Shown in pieces: positions 18,979 through 25,708 of a DNA stretch of 64,000 nt; position 1 is the first letter of the stretch; every line of letters begins with the position of its first letter. The DNA is from a virus. The notes beneath the pieces were generated by a model. The model worked only from the letters and a program-made list of their open reading frames with translations. It had not been told where the DNA came from and made no database searches. The stretch lies in IMG/VR virus record IMGVR_UViG_3300048583_000222, positions 31,728 through 95,727 of that record, one strand, 5' to 3'. The translations under genes were made by a program, and so were the position numbers.

Positions 18979-19744
18979 TGGTAACGTGGTTGAGTAGATG
19001 AATTACATCATCACGAAGATAGTCCAATTTATATATTGTTGGCTTCTTGCTTAACTCACCAGGTTCTCCCATGTCTGCGGGCAATGGTTCGAAGTGATAG
19101 AGGGAGCGTGTGTAGGGTCTGAATCCCATGCACTCTAACATGTACTGATACATGCTCATCTGCAAGGTGTACTTCCAGTAGCTGCAGTCCATGATGTGGG
19201 ACAGTGGTGGCTTGAGCATGCGGTACCCAGTCTTCTGATCCCACCAGGATCTCCTTGCTATTTTCTCGTTGGTCTTGTAATCTCCCACCGAAGCGTAACG
19301 GTGTCCGTGCCTAGTGAACAGTCGTATTTTATCCGCCCTGCCGGCGAGTTTGTACCCATGGTGCCAAAGCTTAAGCTCAGGATAGACGCCATCAGGCCAA
19401 AGCGAGTAATCGAATCCCGCAATATCGGCCATACGGTCCGCGTTCTGCACTCGGTGAACACCATCTTCATCTTTGTACAGTCCTGATGCATAGGCCAGTT
19501 CTTCTTTGAGGTTATGTAGATTGGTTCCCCTGTCCAGTGAGTAGTCGGTTTTGTTCTTCCACTTGGTAGCCCAGTAGTCAGGAGAATGGCCATGTCGCTC
19601 AGCCATTCCCACTGACTCGGACTTTGTGTTGAACTTGTTGGATACCAGATCCAGTACTTGCGTGACAGACCAGTACCGCTCCTGCGACAGGTTGTAGTAC
19701 GCATGCAGTTCAGGATCGAATGATATGGGATCTACGTGCTTCAC
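18944..19744 (-). CDS. PD-(D/E)XK superfamily exonuclease
   Basis: A 266-residue nuclease of the RecB/Cas4-like class. The core reads GRADKIRL, then VGDYKTNEK (the D-x-K pair at about residues 160-164), then QMSMYQYMLE (Q-xxx-Y motif at about residues 212-221), which is the usual motif order. Such phage nucleases process DNA ends for recombination; the exact activity is not visible. It starts with GTG overlapping the upstream stop (GTGA). It is transcribed toward TerL, away from the replication operon. Confidence 0.8.
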   Translation of the reverse strand: MKHVDPISFDPELHAYYNLSQERYWSVTQVLDLVSNKFNTKSESVGMAERHGHSPDYWATKWKNKTDYSLDRGTNLHNLKEELAYASGLYKDEDGVHRVQNADRMADIAGFDYSLWPDGVYPELKLWHHGYKLAGRADKIRLFTRHGHRYASVGDYKTNEKIARRSWWDQKTGYRMLKPPLSHIMDCSYWKYTLQMSMYQYMLECMGFRPYTRSLYHFEPLPADMGEPGELSKKPTIYKLDYLRDDVIHLLNHVTNGQIVQGPADM

Positions 19745-20043
19745 CCCATTAGTGCTTGTTGCAGGGTTCTGGTTAGTATCTGCAGCTTGTGGGACTGTTC
19801 TGCGTGTTTGGTCATTAGCCTTTCCAACATAGAGATCAGGTCATTTCCCCCACTTTCCTTTGTTGAACGTCCTGACTCCCTTACAGGAACTATAGTGCCG
19901 CAGATGATCTGGACTTGTGCATCCAAGGTCTCCAGCGACATTTCCTTATCTTCGGAGATCTTGTGTAGAGTCTCTACCAGCAGCTTTATATTGCGTGGAG
20001 TTACCGTAGCCTGTGGTTCCAAGCATATGTCAGTTTGATACAT
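19741..20043 (-). CDS. Hypothetical protein, helical
   Basis: A 100-residue protein of unknown family. It is helical, with a C-terminal Gln/Leu-rich segment (HKLQILTRTLQQAL). It overlaps the nuclease gene by four bases and follows the RyR gene by five, so it belongs to the same transcript. No motif was recognised. Confidence 0.65.
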   Translation of the reverse strand: MYQTDICLEPQATVTPRNIKLLVETLHKISEDKEMSLETLDAQVQIICGTIVPVRESGRSTKESGGNDLISMLERLMTKHAEQSHKLQILTRTLQQALMG

Positions 20044-20047
20044 AGCG

Positions 20048-20437
20048 TTATTTTAATGCGTTAACAATGCTGCGGAATAGCCTGTCCTTTTTCTGCTGGT
20101 GCTGTGGCAGTTGGTAGAATGGTACCAGACAGGGGTGTGTCTTAAGGTCTACATTCTTCTCCGCTCCGTACACCCATCCTTCAGCTACTTTCTGGTCAGC
20201 CCAGCTGTCGTGCATGGCACTATCTCCTGCGTCAGGATTGCACAGTGCAAAGGCCACTCCATAGATAGCACTGCTTCGTTGCCACTCTGGAGCATTGTCC
20301 CAGTCCAGTTGGGAGTCGTCTCCTTGTGCTTCACACCAGGCCTTGTTGGCTTGGTGACATACCTTGGCAATCGCCTGCAGGGTAAGCTGCTGGGTGATAT
20401 CATTGATCATGCTTACGGGATCTATTTGTCCAGTCAT
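20048..20437 (-). CDS. RyR-domain protein
   Basis: A 129-residue stand-alone RyR (ryanodine receptor-repeat) domain. The signature is clear: CHQANKAWCEAQGDDSQ, WDNAPEWQRSSAIYGV, HDSWADQKVAEGWVYG, then THPCLVPFYQLP and KDRLFRSIV. In prokaryotes this domain has been proposed to bind ligands in nucleotide-based conflict systems; its role in phages is not settled. It overlaps the preceding gene by ATGA and lies two small genes from a predicted nucleotide-sponge protein, which supports an anti-defence or signalling role as inference. Confidence 0.9.
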   Translation of the reverse strand: MTGQIDPVSMINDITQQLTLQAIAKVCHQANKAWCEAQGDDSQLDWDNAPEWQRSSAIYGVAFALCNPDAGDSAMHDSWADQKVAEGWVYGAEKNVDLKTHPCLVPFYQLPQHQQKKDRLFRSIVNALK

Positions 20438-20787
20438 TTTGGTAGTTTGTGAAAGTTAAGGTTTACAATAACATTGCGGTGGCGCTCGGTTATCCAGTAG
20501 GGGACCTTCTCATTGATCTTGAACACTCCCCGGGAACCTTCGATGAGTCCCAGGTTCTTGAGTACCTTGATGTTGTTGTGGAAGTTCTGCTGACTGAATC
20601 CCAGCGCTTCACTGTACTCACTGAACACCACTACTACGTGCCCCTCGGCATCGGCCTTTGTACACATCCAAAGCAGTACCTGTAGTGCGGGCTCTGAGGT
20701 CAGGCCCAGTACAGACTTCATGGAATGCAACACTGCCAGCAGCAGGTCATCCGGAGTAGTGACGGTCAGTGAGTGCGTTGTTTTCAA
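20434..20787 (-). CDS. Winged-helix DNA-binding protein
   Basis: A 117-residue protein with a predicted winged helix: helices at LQVLLWMCTKA, a recognition region YSEALGFSQQNFHNNIKVLK, and the wing NLGLIEGSRGVFKIN followed by a C-terminal aromatic stretch. This resembles the DNA-binding part of RepL-type or MarR-like regulators. It starts with TTG, whose last bases overlap the upstream stop (TTGA), and its stop overlaps the RyR gene start (ATGA). Likely regulator of this cluster; no operator was assigned. Confidence 0.72.
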   Translation of the reverse strand: MKTTHSLTVTTPDDLLLAVLHSMKSVLGLTSEPALQVLLWMCTKADAEGHVVVVFSEYSEALGFSQQNFHNNIKVLKNLGLIEGSRGVFKINEKVPYWITERHRNVIVNLNFHKLPK

Positions 20788-20948
20788 AACTTAGGATTTG
20801 GTCGTTCTTTACGTTTACGCTTGAACAAGATTTTATTGGTTGTGTAGCCTACATTGAACATGTCTTCTGTAGGGTCACGGAGGTTACGCACAGGCCCTCG
20901 CTTGTACTTGTAGATCAACTTACGGATAAGGTCTCTGATCAGTTTCAT
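20784..20948 (-). CDS. Small basic protein
   Basis: A 54-residue, Lys/Arg-rich protein (KLIRDLIRKLIYKYKRG). The start at 20948 forms an ATGA overlap with the stop of the sponge-like gene, which favours it over a longer upstream start. It ends overlapping the winged-helix gene. Function unknown; the charge suggests nucleic-acid binding. Confidence 0.6.
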   Translation of the reverse strand: MKLIRDLIRKLIYKYKRGPVRNLRDPTEDMFNVGYTTNKILFKRKRKERPNPKF

Positions 20949-21193
20949 AGCGTGGCTGCTTTCACGGCCCACATGGCTGCTTCTTCTGCTGCGGTCTGGG
21001 CCAAGGCCTGTAGACGGAAGAATTCACTGCGCTTTTCTATCTCCCCATCTTGTGCAACAGGTGCACTGATAGCTGGTACAGCAAGCTCTTCTACCAGATC
21101 AATGAACTTGGCAGCACTCTCCTTGATTTCGTATACGTGGCCGCTACCACTGGGGTTAAACTCTACGCGTACTCTTGATTCTCCTTTTGACAT
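20945..21193 (-). CDS. Acb2/Tad1-type hairpin protein, predicted immune-signal sponge
   Basis: An 82-residue protein matching the Acb2/Tad1 hairpin pattern as I know it: RVRVEFNPSGSGHVYEIKES, a helix AAKFIDLVEEL, then FFRLQALAQTAAEEAAMWAV and KAATL. Acb2 (T4 Vs.4 family) and Tad1 sequester cyclic nucleotides made by CBASS and Thoeris defences. This protein therefore probably protects the phage from nucleotide-signalling immunity, acting as a small oligomer in the cytoplasm. The ligand cannot be read from sequence. The gene is coupled to its neighbour by ATGA. Confidence 0.8.
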   Translation of the reverse strand: MSKGESRVRVEFNPSGSGHVYEIKESAAKFIDLVEELAVPAISAPVAQDGEIEKRSEFFRLQALAQTAAEEAAMWAVKAATL

Positions 21194-21222
21194 TTTGTGT
21201 GGTTGTCTGGTGAATAATTCGA

Positions 21223-21450
21223 TTACAACATAGGGTAACCGGTCCCTACATTGGTCGTTGGTTTGTCCTGAGCTGTCTCGCTCTGGTCCTCGCTTTGCTC
21301 AGGTTCCTGTACAGAGTCTGTCTCGGTTTCTGTCCCTTGTTCTGCCAGTACTTCCTCAGCCAGGGTAACTGCGGTGGGTGCGGTATCTGGGGTATTGTCT
21401 ACACCGATCGTACCGTTACTTGGGTCTACTGTTGTTGTGTTCTCGTCCAT
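21223..21450 (-). CDS. Small acidic Thr/Glu-rich protein
   Basis: A 75-residue, low-complexity acidic protein (EEVLAEQGTETETDSVQEPE) that is probably disordered. It ends 30 bases before the sponge-like gene. Possible inhibitor by DNA mimicry, though nothing beyond acidity supports that. Function unknown. Confidence 0.55.
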   Translation of the reverse strand: MDENTTTVDPSNGTIGVDNTPDTAPTAVTLAEEVLAEQGTETETDSVQEPEQSEDQSETAQDKPTTNVGTGYPML

Positions 21451-21470
21451 ATCATTGTTTTAATTGGTGA

Positions 21471-21887
21471 CTAATCGATGTGTGATTCTTCTCCGGTCGG
21501 GTGCATGGTGGTCCCATGGGGCGTGTTGAAGATAGCCTTCCTGTACACCGGAGACTTGAATACAGTCTGTACAATACCGTGGAGCTCAGTGGCCCGCTTC
21601 TCGGCTTCCTGTACCTTGACTTTGAGTAAGGTCACCTCGAGTTCACGCTCCCGCTTTTCCACTTCCACCTCCCGGTAGGTGAGATCGCCATCCCACTTCT
21701 CCTTTGCTTTCAGGGCAATCAGCTCAGTGTCCAATTCTCCAATTCGCTTTATCCCTACTACACGGGCAGCTTCAGCATTGGCTAGTTGCTCCTCCAGTTC
21801 CGGGATACGGGCCAGTTCCTTCTGCAGTGTCTCCCCTACCTGTGCCGGCAGGTTCTTGGCGATGATGTCTTTGATTTCGTCTAACAT
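21471..21887 (-). CDS. Coiled-coil protein
   Basis: A 138-residue protein; residues 15-105 are a continuous heptad-rich coiled coil (ELEEQLANAEAARVVGIKRI, EVEVEKRERELEVTLLKVKV). The C-terminus is short and His/Pro-containing. No domain is recognised. It overlaps the preceding gene by seven bases. Confidence 0.65.
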   Translation of the reverse strand: MLDEIKDIIAKNLPAQVGETLQKELARIPELEEQLANAEAARVVGIKRIGELDTELIALKAKEKWDGDLTYREVEVEKRERELEVTLLKVKVQEAEKRATELHGIVQTVFKSPVYRKAIFNTPHGTTMHPTGEESHID

Positions 21888-22138
21888 ATTACTGGTTTTA
21901 GTTTTCTAAGTCCTCCCCGCTCCAGGAACTTGAGCAGGTCTTTTCTGGTGTACCCCCATAGATACGGGGCGTCTGGACCACAGGTCACAGTTTCCCATAC
22001 TGCTATGTGCGGCTCACATACGGTTTCTGTCCCGTTAGTACTCATCATTACCAATCCACCGGTAGTCATGGTGTGGATCTCATAGGTCTCCCCGATCCTG
22101 ATCTCCTCTGGCTTCGGTATGTAGTACTCAGCACTCAT
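21881..22138 (-). CDS. Hypothetical protein
   Basis: An 85-residue protein with two cysteines in the middle (VCEPH, VTCGPD) and a basic C-terminus (LKFLERGGLRKLK). Small beta-rich fold likely. It overlaps both neighbours by a few bases (ATGA at its start), which supports expression as part of the cluster. Family unknown. Confidence 0.6.
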   Translation of the reverse strand: MSAEYYIPKPEEIRIGETYEIHTMTTGGLVMMSTNGTETVCEPHIAVWETVTCGPDAPYLWGYTRKDLLKFLERGGLRKLKPVIC

Positions 22139-22485
22139 CTTCCTTCAGGTATAACGCTGCAGATGACCATGTACTCAGGACCTATCTGCTCATGTGCTAT
22201 GATGAACGTCTCAGACTGGCAGAAGATGTCACACACCTGTATCCCACTAGCATCCGTGGCACAGACATAGAATTCTTTACCACTGGTGTGCAGCAAGACG
22301 TTACCTCTCACTGGAGTAGGTCTTTTCCCGGATAGTGTCTCCAGTCCCAAGTTCCTGTACTTGAAAGTGGTACCTCCGATGCCAGGCTGATCCACTTCCT
22401 TAACCAGTGCCTGTACGGCCGCTGGAGCAGCAACTGTAGCTGCAGCGAGTCCTAGTAGTCTTCTGATAAAGCTTTTCCTATTCAT
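22135..22485 (-). CDS. Putative exported protein with twin-arginine-like signal
   Basis: A 116-residue protein. The N-terminus MNRKSFIRRLLGLAAATVAA carries positively charged residues, an alanine-rich hydrophobic core and a likely cleavage after AVQA. The arginines are not in the strict RRxFL order, so Tat export is uncertain and Sec is possible. The mature part has paired cysteines (YVCATDASGIQVCDIFC) that could form a disulphide. A periplasmic role, such as superinfection exclusion, is conjecture. Confidence 0.6.
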   Translation of the reverse strand: MNRKSFIRRLLGLAAATVAAPAAVQALVKEVDQPGIGGTTFKYRNLGLETLSGKRPTPVRGNVLLHTSGKEFYVCATDASGIQVCDIFCQSETFIIAHEQIGPEYMVICSVIPEGR

Positions 22486-22486
22486 A

Positions 22487-22606
22487 TTACTCGATTGTTA
22501 TGGTTCCTTTAAATATCCATGTGAATGGGGCACGTATCAACTGCCAGAGTCTGTGCAGCAGGCCTTTGCCCGAATTGATGTGCAGCAAGACGTATCTTCC
22601 TTTCAT
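22487..22606 (-). CDS. Very small basic/hydrophobic peptide gene
   Basis: A 39-codon reading frame (MKGRYVLLHINSGKGLLHRL, ending KGTITIE) that ends two bases from the next ATG. It has an amphipathic LLHRLWQLIRAPFTWIF segment, so it could sit at a membrane. Being short, it could be chance; the close packing with its neighbours is the main support. Confidence 0.4.
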   Translation of the reverse strand: MKGRYVLLHINSGKGLLHRLWQLIRAPFTWIFKGTITIE

Positions 22607-22633
22607 ATAATACTCATTAACTTATTGCTCATG

Positions 22634-22834
22634 TTACTTAATTTCCGAATGTGCTTCGAAGACTTCTAACGAATCGATCCCAGGCCTGTACCAGTGCGAA
22701 CCACGCATCTCTGAGGGATAGGCCTTGTACAGGACCAGTACTGCCACCCCTGCCAGCGCTTCCAGCAGCAGTATAACCAGAATAGTCCTGAGCAGTTTTC
22801 GTGATAGGGTCAGATGTGAGCGATGGTTTATCAT
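22634..22834 (-). CDS. Small single-pass membrane protein
   Basis: A 66-residue protein with one transmembrane helix at residues 14-36 (LRTILVILLLEALAGVAVLV) and a soluble C-terminal tail. It lies almost entirely inside the 109-codon gene 22638-22967 in another frame. The clear membrane segment makes this the more protein-like of the two frames over the shared stretch. Nested genes of this kind recall Rz/Rz1-type arrangements, but there is no lipobox. Confidence 0.5.
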   Translation of the reverse strand: MINHRSHLTLSRKLLRTILVILLLEALAGVAVLVLYKAYPSEMRGSHWYRPGIDSLEVFEAHSEIK

Positions 22835-22967
22835 GTGATGATGGTTTCTGTGTCAGTTTGATCTTCCCCGGGACAATGTGTTTGTACTCAGCCTCCAGTG
22901 CAGACTTCATGTGCTGTGTGATCTGCGCTGCCGGTGGAATGTCCTGTAGTCTGTACTTCCTTGCCAT
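22638..22967 (-). CDS. Hypothetical protein overlapping a membrane-protein gene
   Basis: A 109-residue frame beginning MARKYRLQDIPPAAQITQHM. The first 45 residues look like a real helical protein; the last 60 (Gly/Ser/Ala-rich) share DNA with the nested membrane protein gene and may be poorly conserved. It is the first gene of the accessory cluster on this strand. The ATG at 22967 is preferred because the longer reading runs into the control region. Confidence 0.5.
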   Translation of the reverse strand: MARKYRLQDIPPAAQITQHMKSALEAEYKHIVPGKIKLTQKPSSHDKPSLTSDPITKTAQDYSGYTAAGSAGRGGSTGPVQGLSLRDAWFALVQAWDRFVRSLRSTFGN

Positions 22968-22984
22968 GAGATGAAGGTAACTAC

Positions 22985-23158
22985 ATTTCTGATATGTAGT
23001 GCAGACTACACAAAATTTTTTTAGTTGTGTGGAAAAGTAGTGTCGCGGGCGAGGAGTGGGTACCACTTCTGTTCAGGCCCCCCTACTAACTTTTGCGGAG
23101 GGTTAGCCCCCGCACACCTAAGAGCGTTCACTAATTTTCACCATAAAAACTCACACAA
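22985..23158. promoter_or_regulatory. Divergent control region with inverted repeats
   Basis: The gap between the minus-strand accessory cluster and the plus-strand gene at 23159. It holds TGTAGT/ACTACA around GCAG (22995-23010), ACACAA/TTGTGT around an A/T tract (23008-23030), and a GCGG-A-GGG / CCCCCGC hairpin (23095-23113). A -7-like TAATTTTC sits about 25 bases before the plus-strand ATG. Operators are likely here but unproven. Confidence 0.45.
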
Positions 23159-23761
23159 ATGAGCACGAAAAACAAGCGCACCGTAGGTGCAGAAGAGTCC
23201 AGGTTCAATGCCATCATGAACTCACGTTTGGTAGCAGGATTGCACAACGCAGGCGAGCCTGTCCGTTGCAAGGTCTCTGGCAATCCACTGTTGGGATACT
23301 GGGATGAGCGTATCGTTAATCCCACAACTGGCGAGGTTGGTGCCCTGAAGGACATCTACTCGTTCAACGTGAGCAAGTTGCCTGTCATCCAGAGTCCATG
23401 GTTCAAGACGAATCATGCCAATGCCATTGCATTGGAGGCAGCTGGCGAGGTTGACCAAGCACGTGAGCTGTTCAACAAGCTCATGAATGCTACTCAGCTG
23501 ACCATGGGCATCATCAACCGCGATGGCACGAAGGCCCAGTTTGCGAGCAATCAGCTCGTGGACGTGGTTATCGGAACAGCCAGCGTGGAGGATAAGGATG
23601 CTAATGGTAATCTGCTTGGCACGACGCATACCGCGTTGATTGCCGAGGGGATTACGCCTGTTACCGCCACCAAGCTCACCAAGCAGATTATGTTTGGCGC
23701 TGACGTGGAGGAGATTGACGAGGAGCCTGCAAAGGTGATCGGCAAGGTTGCCAGCAAGTAA
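23159..23761 (+). CDS. Isolated protein of unknown function
   Basis: A 200-residue soluble protein, alone on the plus strand between two minus-strand blocks and followed by a strong terminator, so it is its own transcription unit. It is rich in Asn, Ala and Val (KLMNATQLTMGIINRDG, GTASVEDKDANGNLL) with an acidic C-terminal part. I recognise no domain. Its base use differs from its neighbours: the palindrome GTAC, very frequent elsewhere in this genome, is absent in 600 bases. That suggests a separate origin or special selection. Confidence 0.72.
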   Translation: MSTKNKRTVGAEESRFNAIMNSRLVAGLHNAGEPVRCKVSGNPLLGYWDERIVNPTTGEVGALKDIYSFNVSKLPVIQSPWFKTNHANAIALEAAGEVDQARELFNKLMNATQLTMGIINRDGTKAQFASNQLVDVVIGTASVEDKDANGNLLGTTHTALIAEGITPVTATKLTKQIMFGADVEEIDEEPAKVIGKVASK

Positions 23762-23782
23762 GATCTTCTGCACGACCAAGGA

Positions 23783-23815
23783 GAGTGGCCCGCAAGGGCT
23801 GCTCCCCTTGTTTTT
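23783..23815 (+). terminator. Terminator between convergent genes
   Basis: GAGTGGCCC and GGGCTGCTC pair (two G-T wobbles) around the loop GCAA, followed by CCCTTGTTTTT. It lies 20 bases after the stop at 23761 and before the end of the convergent gene. Confidence 0.8.
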
Positions 23816-23829
23816 GACGAGCGCAGGGC

Positions 23830-24390
23830 TCAGGTACTGAGTAGGCGAGCTCCTTCGAAGTCCAGTCCATCAACTGGTTTTAGGTCCCTGAGCATGTCAT
23901 CTGTTGGTCGTTTGTTGATCAGCATGTTGGCAGTGGTCGCCGTGACCTCCACAGCACCGCCACGCCTTAGGTGTACGGGATTGACGATGTAGATATGTGT
24001 AGTCTCCGTTGGAATGAGGATGCTCTTGTCAATGAGACCTTTAATGGCTGTCCTGTACTCAGTGGAGTTACGCTTACGCGTGACATCAGCTTTCCACAAT
24101 GCATTGTTTTCGTACAGATCCAGCATAATGAGCCCGACTAAGTACCACTCTGAGCGGGTACATTGGGCTGCAAGGTCAGTGTGCGTCACTACAATGGGCT
24201 GTCTAAGCCTATGCGATGTCTCTCCGGTGCGATGTCTACTGTACTTTGTACCATTCATCTGTGTACGATACTGGTTGAACTCCTTGATCTGCTTGGAGAT
24301 AGACTGTCCAATGCCCATGACTGCGAAGAAAGCGGGTAATGCGTTCGATTTACGTCTCATTTGCGGTGATTTCCCGACAAGATACGACAT
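23830..24390 (-). CDS. Replication-initiator-like or regulatory winged-helix protein
   Basis: A 186-residue basic protein. The second half (LVGLIMLDLYENNALW, YRTAIKGLIDKSILIPTETT, HIYIVNPVHLRRGG) resembles the winged helix of RepL/MarR-like plasmid and phage proteins, with the wing ending in IVNP. The first ATG is at 24390; an upstream TTG would add seven residues. It is monocistronic and convergent with the gene at 23159. The role could be replication start or control of the neighbouring promoters; DNA binding is inferred. Confidence 0.7.
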   Translation of the reverse strand: MSYLVGKSPQMRRKSNALPAFFAVMGIGQSISKQIKEFNQYRTQMNGTKYSRHRTGETSHRLRQPIVVTHTDLAAQCTRSEWYLVGLIMLDLYENNALWKADVTRKRNSTEYRTAIKGLIDKSILIPTETTHIYIVNPVHLRRGGAVEVTATTANMLINKRPTDDMLRDLKPVDGLDFEGARLLST

Positions 24391-24415
24391 TTTACGGAGA
24401 AAAGCCGACAAACAA

Positions 24416-24509
24416 TCTTTGTGAACGAGCCACTATGGCTGATCTATATTTCTACCTCTGATAAGAGAGGGGGTTAGGGGGAGAGATAGGGTTCGAGTCC
24501 TAACAAGGA
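24416..24509 (+). ncRNA. tRNA-like cloverleaf RNA
   Basis: TCTTTGT (24416-24422) pairs with ACAAGGA (24503-24509) over seven bases. Inside are three hairpins: AGCC/GGCT (24428-24440), CCTCT/AGAGG (24455-24470) and TAGG/CCTA (24487-24502) with a tRNA-type T-loop GTTCGAGT. The D-loop is only five bases, the anticodon loop six, and the variable region is long (about 16), so it is not a standard tRNA. A degenerate tRNA or a tRNA mimic is possible. Drawn by hand. Confidence 0.4.
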
Positions 24510-24518
24510 TCCTGCACA

Positions 24519-24700
24519 TTGCGTAGAAATCGTACAAAATGCTACTAAAAGAGCCTCAAAGCTACGCAAAGTCTCATGAATCAGACTCAGTGGCAGGTGT
24601 TGTTCTCGTTTTACCATCGAAAGTCCAACTATTGAGACCTTCGGTCGGCCTCGCGGCGGGCCTATACCACTCGACCACTCTCAGGTCAACTGACACACTG
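24519..24700. other. Gene-free stretch with strong hairpins
   Basis: No convincing gene. TTGCGTAG (24519-24526) pairs with CTACGCAA (24562-24569), AGTCT (24570-24574) with AGACT (24583-24587), and GACC-TTC-GGTC and GGCC...GGCC lie further on near 24636-24662. On the minus strand GGTCGAGTGGTATAGG (24677-24662) looks like a tRNA D-arm but no other tRNA part fits. The remaining 24700-24862 is A/C-rich and G-poor on the plus strand and shows no structure. Possibly transcribed from the same unit as the cloverleaf RNA. Confidence 0.4.
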
Positions 24701-24862
24701 TCCTATTCCTCCCTTCCCTGGCAGTCTATGTAGCTCACAAGCCATCACACAGCCTACAACTGCCTCATCCTGACCCATATACAACGTACCTCTTGTAGCT
24801 TGTACACGCTCCAGTCCACACACAACTCACGAAACATTCACAATAACCATAAACCATTTCAC

Positions 24863-25096
24863 ATGAAAAGGATCATCGCACACATCTCATTCACACTCGG
24901 CATCCTCATGCCACTGGCCTGCCTCTTCAACGCCTACCACCTGTACATGTACACATACCTGGATGCACCTCGCATCTTCCTCATGCTCTTCTGCATAGGG
25001 GTATGTCCACTGTCAGCGTACGGCTTCATATCATTGTACCAAGACCTCATGGCTTCGTACAGGCTCTCACGTTACTGTGAGGACAGGCCTGAGTGA
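24863..25096 (+). CDS. Small membrane protein
   Basis: A 77-residue protein from the ATG at 24863 (MKRIIAHISFTLG). Two hydrophobic segments are visible (FTLGILMPLACLFNA and FLMLFCIGVCPLSAYGFISL). The context is a run of small plus-strand genes. It could act in membrane defence or holin-like function; no evidence distinguishes these. Confidence 0.6.
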   Translation: MKRIIAHISFTLGILMPLACLFNAYHLYMYTYLDAPRIFLMLFCIGVCPLSAYGFISLYQDLMASYRLSRYCEDRPE

Positions 25097-25109
25097 GTCT
25101 ACAACTCAT

Positions 25110-25190
25110 TGCACCCTCGAATCGACTCTGTGTCCACTATTGGTACGTGGACATGCTACCACAGCAGGAGGAAAACTTCTAGAGGGTGCA
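25110..25190 (+). ncRNA. Cloverleaf-like small RNA
   Basis: TGCACCCTC (25110-25118) and GAGGGTGCA (25182-25190) form a perfect nine-base closing stem. Inside are TGTCCAC/GTGGACA (25131-25153), TGCT/AGCA (25154-25166), and GGAGG/CTTCT with GU pairs around AAAA. The total is 81 nt, with the layout of a cloverleaf but no T-loop or D-loop sequence of a tRNA. It sits just after the membrane-protein gene and is followed by a terminator hairpin. Plus strand is assumed from the neighbours. Confidence 0.45.
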
Positions 25191-25208
25191 TACTTTACCG
25201 GGGACAAT

Positions 25209-25251
25209 GGGCACCTCGTAAGCTGAGCGAACTCAGCATTGCCCTTATTTT
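25209..25251 (+). terminator. Terminator after the cloverleaf RNA
   Basis: GGGC...GCCC (25209-25212, 25241-25244) encloses GCTGAG-CGAA-CTCAGC, followed by TTATTTT. It could end the upstream RNA/membrane-protein unit, or be an extra domain of the RNA. Confidence 0.6.
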
Positions 25252-25275
25252 GACAGCTATCAGCTACTTACACAT

Positions 25276-25680
25276 ATGTTGTATTGTATAGAACTCCGAC
25301 CAATAGCAGGTATATGCTACACTCTTGTGGTAGAAGCAGACAATCCAGCACATGCCATGGCCTCATTATCACGTACCATGCGTATTGAGCTTGGTGTATA
25401 CCGTGCACGTAACATCAAAGAGGGTAAATCCCCTGATCATGATGAGTACCAGCACATGAAGCGTTCTAAAGAGGCCCTGCGTACAGTGCGCAAGTACTAC
25501 CGAAGACATAAGCCAACCTGGGGATGGAATCAGCCTGTACCGTTTGTTACAGTAAGCCTCATCCCACCTGGTATGGCATGCAGTGCATCTTATTTCGGAT
25601 ACGGTGCTAACGGTGATCGCAGTATCGTAGGCCGTAAATTCTTTCAAACCCAAGATCTACTGACCCGCAAGAAGTCATAG
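25276..25680 (+). CDS. Hypothetical protein
   Basis: A 134-residue basic protein starting 25 bases after the terminator. It has an N-terminal mixed region (GICYTLVVEADNPAHAMASL), a Lys/Arg-rich helix (MKRSKEALRTVRKYYRRHK) and a C-terminal Gly/Tyr-rich part. An RNA- or DNA-binding role would suit the charge, though no fold is recognised. Reading-frame length and codon pattern resemble its neighbours. Confidence 0.6.
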   Translation: MLYCIELRPIAGICYTLVVEADNPAHAMASLSRTMRIELGVYRARNIKEGKSPDHDEYQHMKRSKEALRTVRKYYRRHKPTWGWNQPVPFVTVSLIPPGMACSASYFGYGANGDRSIVGRKFFQTQDLLTRKKS

Positions 25681-25708
25681 TATGGGTACGGAACCATTGA
25701 TACATATA

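Noticed and set aside
24662-24690. tRNA D-arm-like sequence GGTCGAGTGGTATAGG on the minus strand
   Set aside because: The adjoining sequence gives no proper anticodon stem and no T-arm within a normal distance, so a tRNA-Ser/Leu/Gln is not supported; it may be a relic or chance.
25109-25291. 60-codon plus-strand frame
   Set aside because: It covers a cloverleaf-like RNA and a terminator hairpin, starts at no plausible ribosome site, and its residues look random (Ser/Arg/Cys-rich).
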